Part shown: in pieces, positions 7,471 through 11,742 of the stretch
Layout of the letters: every line of letters starts with the position of its first letter
Numbering within the stretch: the first letter of the stretch is position 1
Assembly (NCBI GenBank): GCA_963614875.1
Contig: CAVEFC010000041.1
Coordinates: forward strand, 1 to 11,742
Source: CAG-841 sp963614875
Lineage (GTDB): Bacteria; Bacillota; Clostridia; Oscillospirales; CAG-272
Direction: 5' to 3'
DNA length: 11,742 bases
The notes under the pieces: generated by a model
What the model was told of the DNA's origin: nothing
What the model saw: only the letters and a program-made list of their open reading frames with translations
The model's database searches: none
Translations under genes and position numbers: made by a program

Positions 7471-7546
7471 CGCGAATTTTTTCGGTCACCGACGCGAAAA
7501 AATGCCGGTATCCGCCGCCGTGCGACATTTTTCAAAGCATTTTCGC
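7471..7546 (-). promoter_or_regulatory. Structured 5' leader of the pilus operon with alternative hairpins
   Basis: The untranslated leader between the promoter and the first pilin is about 105 bases. One hairpin pairs 7537-7546 with 7494-7505 (GCGAAAATGC with GCATTTTTTCGC, one two-base bulge). A second pairs 7495-7503 with 7476-7484 (nine base pairs around a 10-base loop). The two share the arm at 7495-7503, so they exclude each other. Neither covers the ribosome binding site at 7461-7468. A regulatory role is inference. Confidence 0.35.
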
Positions 7547-7564
7547 TCATAATAACCTATTGTA

Positions 7565-7593
7565 ATTTTACTACAAAACAAGCCTTTTAGCAA
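7565..7593 (-). promoter_or_regulatory. Sigma-A-type promoter of the pilus operon
   Basis: On the minus strand, TTGCTA (7593-7588) is followed after exactly 17 bases by TAAAAT (7570-7565). These match TTGACA in four and TATAAT in five of six positions. Transcription would start near 7558. No other promoter of comparable quality is seen before the first pilin gene, and the rest of the operon has no intergenic gap large enough for one. Confidence 0.65.
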
Positions 7594-7608
7594 TGTATAT
7601 AATATACA
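7594..7608. promoter_or_regulatory. AT-rich inverted repeat abutting the pilus promoter
   Basis: TGTATATAATATACA is a perfect 7-base inverted repeat about one central base. It lies immediately upstream of the -35 box. Its size and position suit a dimeric regulator's operator, but an AT-rich repeat can arise by chance and the regulator is unknown. Confidence 0.35.
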
Positions 7609-7660
7609 AAATTCCCTGTTTTCACTCCGACAAATTGCACATAACCGAAAGATGATGTTT

Positions 7661-8356
7661 TTACAGCAGCGCTTCCCTGTTTGTGCAATAATAAATGTCG
7701 CTTCTGCCCGATATAAAACGGCAGAATTCCTCAAAAGCGTCCCAGTCGTCGTGAATGTCGAATTCGTAGGAATGTCCCCATATGTAAAAAAGCTTCGGCT
7801 CGTCCGTTTCAAGCGAAACAAACTCTTTTGCAAGGCGAAGCATTTCATTCCATTCGCCGTGATGATAAACCGTAGGCTTCAGCATAACAGGATTTTCGGG
7901 GATGTCAAAGCCGTGGCTTGAATCGGTCGTTCTTGCATATTTTATTCCGGTGCGGTTTTTTACTACGCTTGCAACTCTTTCGTCGCAGTTGGGTCCTCCG
8001 CCGGGATAAGCCATTCCGAGCACCTCATAGCCGGCAAGCTCGGAAAGCGCAAGCCTGTCCTTTTCAACCTGCCCGATTATCTCCTCGTCCGAAAGCCTCG
8101 GAAGCGAGGGATGCGTCAGAGTGTGCGCCGCAATTTCGTGATTTTTGTATATTTCCCTCACTTCGCAGGCGCGCGGCTTGCAGTGCGAAACCGTAACGTC
8201 CTCTCTTATCAGCAGATTTGCCGTTCCCAAAAGTCCGGAGTTGAGATTGAACGTACATTTCAGTCCGTATTTATCGAATATTTTTATCAGTCTTCTGTCC
8301 TGCGTAACCCCGTCGTCATAGCTGAAGGTCACCGCTTTTTTCATTCCGTTCCACAT
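7661..8356 (-). CDS. NodB-type polysaccharide deacetylase family protein (CE4)
   Basis: The 231 residues form one NodB homology domain, a metal-dependent hydrolase removing N-acetyl groups from sugars such as peptidoglycan or chitin-like chains. Motif 1 is TFSYDDG at 10-16, with the expected catalytic and metal aspartates at 14-15. Motif 2 is H78-x3-H82 in AAHTLTHP. Motif 3 is reduced to AYPGGG at 116-121, and a late motif WGHSYEFD (193-200) supplies His195. There is no signal peptide or membrane segment, so it is probably cytoplasmic, or exported in an unrecognised way; some members of this short subfamily may act on small sugars. The ATG at 8356 has GAGG 8 bases upstream and overlaps the VanZ-like gene by 16 bases, so the two are co-translated. 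Substrate unknown. Confidence 0.88.
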   Translation of the reverse strand: MWNGMKKAVTFSYDDGVTQDRRLIKIFDKYGLKCTFNLNSGLLGTANLLIREDVTVSHCKPRACEVREIYKNHEIAAHTLTHPSLPRLSDEEIIGQVEKDRLALSELAGYEVLGMAYPGGGPNCDERVASVVKNRTGIKYARTTDSSHGFDIPENPVMLKPTVYHHGEWNEMLRLAKEFVSLETDEPKLFYIWGHSYEFDIHDDWDAFEEFCRFISGRSDIYYCTNREALL

Positions 8357-8838
8357 TTCTTTTTCCTCGCTTTTTCAGCAATAAAATATATAAGGCAGAC
8401 AAATCCCGCCCCGACAAGCGCTCCCGCCGAATCTATAAAAACGTCCTTTACAAGTCCGCATCTGCCCGGCACAAACAGCTGATGAATTTCGTCGCTTATC
8501 GCATACAGCACGGCGCCGGCAGTCGCGGCTCCGAAGCCGACCAAGCGATTTATGTCAAACGTCAGGGCAAATACCGAAAACAGTCCGCAAAGCACGAAAT
8601 ATTCCGCCACGTGAGCCGCCTTCCGCACAAATTTTCCTATATATTCGATTTTTTCGGCTTTTTTGTCGCTGTCAAGTCCGTAAAAACTTCCATCCGTTTT
8701 TTCAAGAACGGATTCCGTCACTCCGCCGCTCAGCTCAGCCGATTTTTCCCCGTTTTGCGCCGACATAAAAAATATGGTTATCATCATTATAACCGACGCA
8801 ACGGCGGCGAATATCCTTATCATTATTTTCGGCTTCAA
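8341..8838 (-). CDS. VanZ-like family membrane protein
   Basis: This is a small polytopic membrane protein of about 165 residues. The VanZ family signature is present: MSAQNGEKSAELSG after the first helix, RKAAHVAEYFVL before the second, and DEIHQLFVPGRCG with KDVFIDSAGALVG near the last helices. The original VanZ gives low-level teicoplanin resistance, but most chromosomal members have no assigned role, so drug resistance should not be assumed. I chose TTG at 8838 because GGAGG (8851-8847) is 8 bases from it. The ATG at 8844 is only 2 bases away, and the GTG at 8865 lies at or before the predicted transcription start. The gene overlaps the NodB-type gene downstream by 16 bases. The family is clear; the exact start is not. 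Confidence 0.85.
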   Translation of the reverse strand: MKPKIMIRIFAAVASVIMMITIFFMSAQNGEKSAELSGGVTESVLEKTDGSFYGLDSDKKAEKIEYIGKFVRKAAHVAEYFVLCGLFSVFALTFDINRLVGFGAATAGAVLYAISDEIHQLFVPGRCGLVKDVFIDSAGALVGAGFVCLIYFIAEKARKKKCGTE

Positions 8839-8869
8839 AAACATTACCTCCGAAAAACAATACACATAT

Positions 8870-8898
8870 ACTATATCATAAAAGTATCCGTTTGTGAA
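8870..8898 (-). promoter_or_regulatory. Sigma-A-type promoter of the VanZ-like/NodB pair
   Basis: On the minus strand TTCACA (8898-8893) and TATAGT (8875-8870) are separated by exactly 17 bases. Each differs from consensus by one base, and a TGA before the -10 box makes it an extended -10 promoter. The predicted start near 8863 leaves a short leader of about 12 bases before GGAGG. Confidence 0.75.
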
Positions 8899-8901
8899 CG
8901 G
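8888..8901. promoter_or_regulatory. Inverted repeat over the -35 box (candidate operator)
   Basis: CCGTTTGTGAACGG has perfect 5-base arms around a 4-base centre and covers the -35 box of the VanZ-like promoter. A repressor bound here would block the promoter. It is not followed by a T-run on either strand in a way that suggests a terminator. Function is inferred from position only. Confidence 0.3.
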
Positions 8902-8947
8902 AAAAAATTATATTTTTAATTTTATCTACAATCTGTTAATAATTGAG

Positions 8948-8956
8948 TGGTAAAGT
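8948..8956 (+). promoter_or_regulatory. Weak candidate extended -10 element for the ABC transporter gene
   Basis: TGG followed by TAAAGT resembles an extended -10 box and lies 32 bases before the TTG start. No convincing -35 box is found 16-18 bases upstream. The 123-base divergent intergenic region is very AT-rich, which makes chance matches likely. Confidence 0.22.
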
Positions 8957-8988
8957 ATTTTTATCAAATGATATTGAGGTGATATTTT

Positions 8989-11640
8989 TTGCTTTCTCTG
9001 AAAGAAATAACTAAAAAATACTACGTCGGAGATACGGTGGTCGAAGCTCTGCGCGGAATAGACATAAATTTCCGCGAAAGCGAATTTGTCGCCGTGCTCG
9101 GTCAGTCCGGCTGCGGAAAGACCACGCTTCTCAACATAATCGGAGGACTTGACAGATACACCAGCGGCGACCTTGAAATAAACGGCGTTTCCACAAAAAA
9201 ATACAAGGACAAGGATTGGGACAGATACCGCAACCATTCGATAGGCTTTGTGTTTCAGTCGTATAATCTTATTCCGCATCAGACGGTACTTGCAAACGTT
9301 GAGCTTGCACTCACAATATCGGGCGTTTCAAAAGCCGAAAGACGCCGCAGGGCAACCGAAGCGCTGAAAAGAGTCGGGCTCGGAGATCAGATAAAAAAGA
9401 AGCCGAATCAGATGTCGGGCGGTCAGGTGCAGAGAGTCGCCATCGCGCGTGCGCTCGTAAACGATCCCGATATTCTCCTTGCCGACGAGCCGACCGGTGC
9501 GCTCGATACGGAAACAAGCGTAGCCGTTATGGAAATCCTCAAGGAAGTCGCAAAGGACAAGCTCGTTATAATGGTCACCCACAATCCCGACCTTGCCGAA
9601 AAGTATGCGACGCGTACCGTCCGCCTGCTCGACGGAAAAATAATATCGGATTCTCAGCCCTTTGTCCCGACCGAAAAGGACAGAGCCATAGCTGCCGAGC
9701 GCAGTGCCGCCGAAAAGAAAAAAGGCAAGCGGCAGATGTCGTTTGCAACGGCGACGGCGCTTTCCTTCAATAACCTGAAAACCAAAAAAGGCAGAACGGT
9801 TCTCACCTCGTTTGCCGGAAGCATAGGAATAATCGGCATAGCGCTTATAATGGCTGTGTCGAGCGGTTTCAAAAATTATATAAACACCGTTCAGGCGGAC
9901 ACTCTTTCGTCATATCCGCTCAGCATAACGCGCGAATCGGTAGATCTTTCCTCAATGCTTGCTTCTATGGCGTCGGGCAGTGCCTCGTCGGGCGAGCATC
10001 CACTCGATAAAGTATATTCCCGCGACGTTCTTGCCGAAATGATGAAAACAATGTCGTCCGGAACAAAAACAAGCGAGCTTTCTGGCTTCAAAAAATATCT
10101 TGACAGCGGCGAAAGCGGCATCGAAAGCTATATAAACGGCATACAGTACGGCTACGGCGTGACGCCGAAAATATACTTTAAGGACAGCAGCGGCAAGCTT
10201 ATCCGCGTCAGTCCCGGCACGGTTATGGAAAACCTTTACGGCAGCGCTTACGCCTCGATGTCCTCTCAGTCCTCGCAATATTCCGGAATGAGCTCGTCTA
10301 TAGTATGGACGGAAATCCTCGACAACCGCGATTTTGTAAAATCACAATACGATGTTCTTGCGGGCGAATGGCCGGACAGCGACGATTTTACAAAGCTTGT
10401 TTTCGTTGTCGATAAAAACAATGAAGTAAGCGATTTCGTTCTTTATTCGCTCGGCTTGCGCGATCAGAGCGAAATAGACGATATGAAAGTAAAAATAATG
10501 GAGCATAAATCCATTGAAACCGAGCAGACCACCTACACCTATGACGAAATTCTCGGGCTTGAATATAAGCTTATCCTTGATACTGACCTTTGGGAATACG
10601 ACGAAAACACAAACGCGTGGCTCGATAAAAGCACTGATACGGAGTATCTGAAATCGGCAGTTGAAAAAGGAAAAACTCTTACCGTAGCCTGCATTGTCCG
10701 CCCCACGCAGAACGCATCCGCCACCTCGATAAGCGGCTCCGTAGGCTATTCTTCAAGCCTTACGAAATATATTATAGACAGCACAAACAATTCCGATATA
10801 GTAAAAGCTCAGCTTTCGGACAAAAATACCGACGTTTTCACCGGACTTCCCTTTGAAACGGGCGAAAAAAAGGAGCTTACAATGGAGGATGTAAACGCTT
10901 ATATCCTTACGCTTCCCGAAGCGGAGCAGGCTCAGATGAAAGCATACATTGCCTCAATGGACGAAGAAGCCGTGCTTAAATTGTTTGAAGAAAAGCTTTC
11001 TGCAAAAACATCTGCCGCCACATATGACGGAAACCTTGAAAAGCTCGGCGTAAAAGACATTGAGAATCCCGAAGTTATAAATATTTACCCCGTTGACTTT
11101 GAAGCCAAAGACAACGTAAAAGACGTCATCTCCGCATACAATGACAAGGTAAAAGCAGCGGGCGAAAACGAAAAAGTAATAAGCTATTCGGACTACGTCG
11201 GCATACTGCTTTCATCTGTGACGAAAATAATAAACACAATAACCTACGTGCTTATAGCATTCGTTGCGATATCGCTCGTTGTTTCCTCAATAATGATAGG
11301 AATCATCACTTATATCTCCGTCCTCGAAAGAACAAAGGAAATAGGTATTCTCCGCTCGATAGGCGCGTCAAAGAAGGACGTTTCAAGAGTATTCAACGCG
11401 GAAACGTTTATAATCGGACTTATTTCAGGCGCAATGGGAATAGGAATAACGCTTCTTATACTGCTCCCCGTAAATCTTATTCTGGATTCCCTCACCGGTA
11501 TCGCTTCGATAGCGGCTCTGCCGCCGGCAAGCGCCGCGATACTCATCGCGCTCAGCATTCTGCTCACCGTCATAGCAGGTCTTTTCCCCGCCAAAATAGC
11601 TTCAAAGAAAGACCCCGTAATAGCACTGAGAACAGAATAA
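8989..11640 (+). CDS. MacB-like ABC transporter, ATPase fused to FtsX-type permease
   Basis: This is a single 883-residue polypeptide. Residues 1-220 form the ATP-binding domain: Walker A GQSGCGKTT at 38-46, Q-loop Gln90, signature MSGGQ at 142-146, Walker B DILLADEP at 161-168 and switch His198. After a charged linker come one membrane helix (about 273-293), an extracytoplasmic domain of about 450 residues (294-745), and three helices (about 746-773, 805-830, 847-868). Between them is the FtsX-family stretch VLERTKEIGILRSIGAS (778-794). MacB-type proteins act as mechanotransmitters or exporters of peptides and lipoproteins rather than importers. The external domain is about twice the MacB size and has no recognised fold. 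The start is TTG, with GAGGTGAT 5 bases upstream. No partner genes or sensor pair are adjacent, so the substrate is unknown. It is monocistronic, with its own terminator. Confidence 0.93.
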   Translation: MLSLKEITKKYYVGDTVVEALRGIDINFRESEFVAVLGQSGCGKTTLLNIIGGLDRYTSGDLEINGVSTKKYKDKDWDRYRNHSIGFVFQSYNLIPHQTVLANVELALTISGVSKAERRRRATEALKRVGLGDQIKKKPNQMSGGQVQRVAIARALVNDPDILLADEPTGALDTETSVAVMEILKEVAKDKLVIMVTHNPDLAEKYATRTVRLLDGKIISDSQPFVPTEKDRAIAAERSAAEKKKGKRQMSFATATALSFNNLKTKKGRTVLTSFAGSIGIIGIALIMAVSSGFKNYINTVQADTLSSYPLSITRESVDLSSMLASMASGSASSGEHPLDKVYSRDVLAEMMKTMSSGTKTSELSGFKKYLDSGESGIESYINGIQYGYGVTPKIYFKDSSGKLIRVSPGTVMENLYGSAYASMSSQSSQYSGMSSSIVWTEILDNRDFVKSQYDVLAGEWPDSDDFTKLVFVVDKNNEVSDFVLYSLGLRDQSEIDDMKVKIMEHKSIETEQTTYTYDEILGLEYKLILDTDLWEYDENTNAWLDKSTDTEYLKSAVEKGKTLTVACIVRPTQNASATSISGSVGYSSSLTKYIIDSTNNSDIVKAQLSDKNTDVFTGLPFETGEKKELTMEDVNAYILTLPEAEQAQMKAYIASMDEEAVLKLFEEKLSAKTSAATYDGNLEKLGVKDIENPEVINIYPVDFEAKDNVKDVISAYNDKVKAAGENEKVISYSDYVGILLSSVTKIINTITYVLIAFVAISLVVSSIMIGIITYISVLERTKEIGILRSIGASKKDVSRVFNAETFIIGLISGAMGIGITLLILLPVNLILDSLTGIASIAALPPASAAILIALSILLTVIAGLFPAKIASKKDPVIALRTE

Positions 11641-11650
11641 AAAACTCAGC

Positions 11651-11685
11651 AATAAAAAATCCCGCTCACGCGGGATTTTTTTATT
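11651..11685. terminator. Strong bidirectional rho-independent terminator after the ABC transporter gene
   Basis: AAAAAATCCCGC and GCGGGATTTTTTT form a stem of about 12 base pairs (extendable by three) around the loop TCAC (11666-11669). Seven T follow on the plus strand and a matching T-rich end faces the minus strand. It begins 10 bases after the stop codon. Confidence 0.92.
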
Positions 11686-11742
11686 GTCAGGGGGTGAATT
11701 ATACTATCAAGTGCAACAGTGAAAAAAAGAAAACTCATATCG
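11686..11742. other. Unresolved right edge: start of a gene or end of an insertion sequence
   Basis: A purine-rich AGGGGGTGA (11689-11697) looks like a ribosome binding site, but no start codon is at normal distance. GTG at 11719 opens a frame MKKRKLIS, basic like a signal peptide, yet lies 21 bases away. On the minus strand the stretch TGTTGCACTTGATAG (11720-11706) reminds me of termini of Gram-positive IS30-family elements, from memory and unaligned. The window ends before either reading can be settled. Confidence 0.25.

Noticed and set aside
7384..7548. Small minus-strand frame starting ATG at 7548 (MSENALKN...) within the pilus leader
   Set aside because: It begins only about 10 bases after the predicted transcription start with a very weak AGG, and runs into the pilin gene out of frame; probably chance, though a leader peptide cannot be fully excluded.
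7612..7680. Direct repeat TTCCCTGT (7612-7619 and 7673-7680)
   Set aside because: Eight bases is within chance for this window, and one copy is inside the coding region of the NodB-type gene.
7486..7848. Minus-strand open frame of 120 codons across the nodB end and the pilus leader
   Set aside because: It overlaps the NodB-type gene in another frame, crosses the promoter, and has no ribosome binding site or domain.
8341..8838. Glycopeptide resistance determinant
   Set aside because: Only a VanZ-family protein is present; there is no VanS/R, VanH, ligase or VanX, and most chromosomal VanZ-like proteins are unrelated to resistance.
11698..11703. TATAAT on the minus strand near the right edge as a promoter
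   Set aside because: No -35 box at proper distance, and transcription would run into the bidirectional terminator and antisense to the ABC gene.
1..11742. CRISPR array, tRNA or rRNA genes
   Set aside because: No regularly spaced repeats, no cloverleaf with CCA end and no rRNA motif were found on either strand.

Overview
The window looks like a chromosomal segment of an anaerobic member of the Bacillota, most likely class Clostridia. This is inferred from strong GGAGG-type ribosome binding sites, TTG and GTG starts, sigma-A-like promoters, and pilus, VanZ and NodB families in the form typical of Clostridia. No ribosomal or phylogenetic marker gene is present, so the genus cannot be given.

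Layout. (1) Bases 1-198 hold no complete gene. They contain a segment that can fold into a hairpin-rich RNA and a rho-independent terminator at 155-195. (2) Bases 199-7452, all on the minus strand, form one tight seven-gene operon for a type IV pilus-like (or pseudopilus/Com-like) machine. In transcription order it encodes a pilin-like protein (7452-6916), a divergent PilM-like cytoplasmic protein (6901-5564), a canonical-signal prepilin (5548-5066), a PilX-like single-pass protein (5053-3923), the prepilin peptidase PilD (3926-3153), the platform protein PilC (3140-1932) and the assembly ATPase PilB (1899-199). Gaps are at most 32 bases and one junction is an ATGA overlap. (3) Bases 7453-7660 carry the operon promoter, an AT-rich inverted repeat beside it, and a roughly 105-base leader with alternative hairpins. 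(4) A minus-strand pair, a VanZ-like membrane protein overlapping a NodB-type deacetylase, occupies 7661-8838. It has a good promoter at 8870-8898. (5) On the plus strand, 8989-11640 encodes one large MacB-like ABC transporter with ATPase and FtsX permease fused, closed by a strong terminator at 11651-11685. (6) The last about 55 bases may be the start of another gene or the end of an insertion sequence.

How the genes work together. Prepilins are inserted in the membrane and cleaved by PilD on the cytoplasmic side. PilB hydrolyses ATP and drives subunit addition through PilC. The PilM-like protein probably couples PilB and PilC to other parts. No PilT retraction ATPase, no PilN/PilO and no secretin is encoded here. 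Absence of a secretin is expected in a monoderm, but PilM without PilN in the same operon is unusual. The most noteworthy points are the degenerate PilM-like protein with its acidic insert, the AT-rich passenger region and Thr/Glu repeat tail of the PilX-like protein, and the structured leader. The VanZ/NodB pair and the ABC transporter fit cell-envelope functions, but their substrates cannot be read from sequence.
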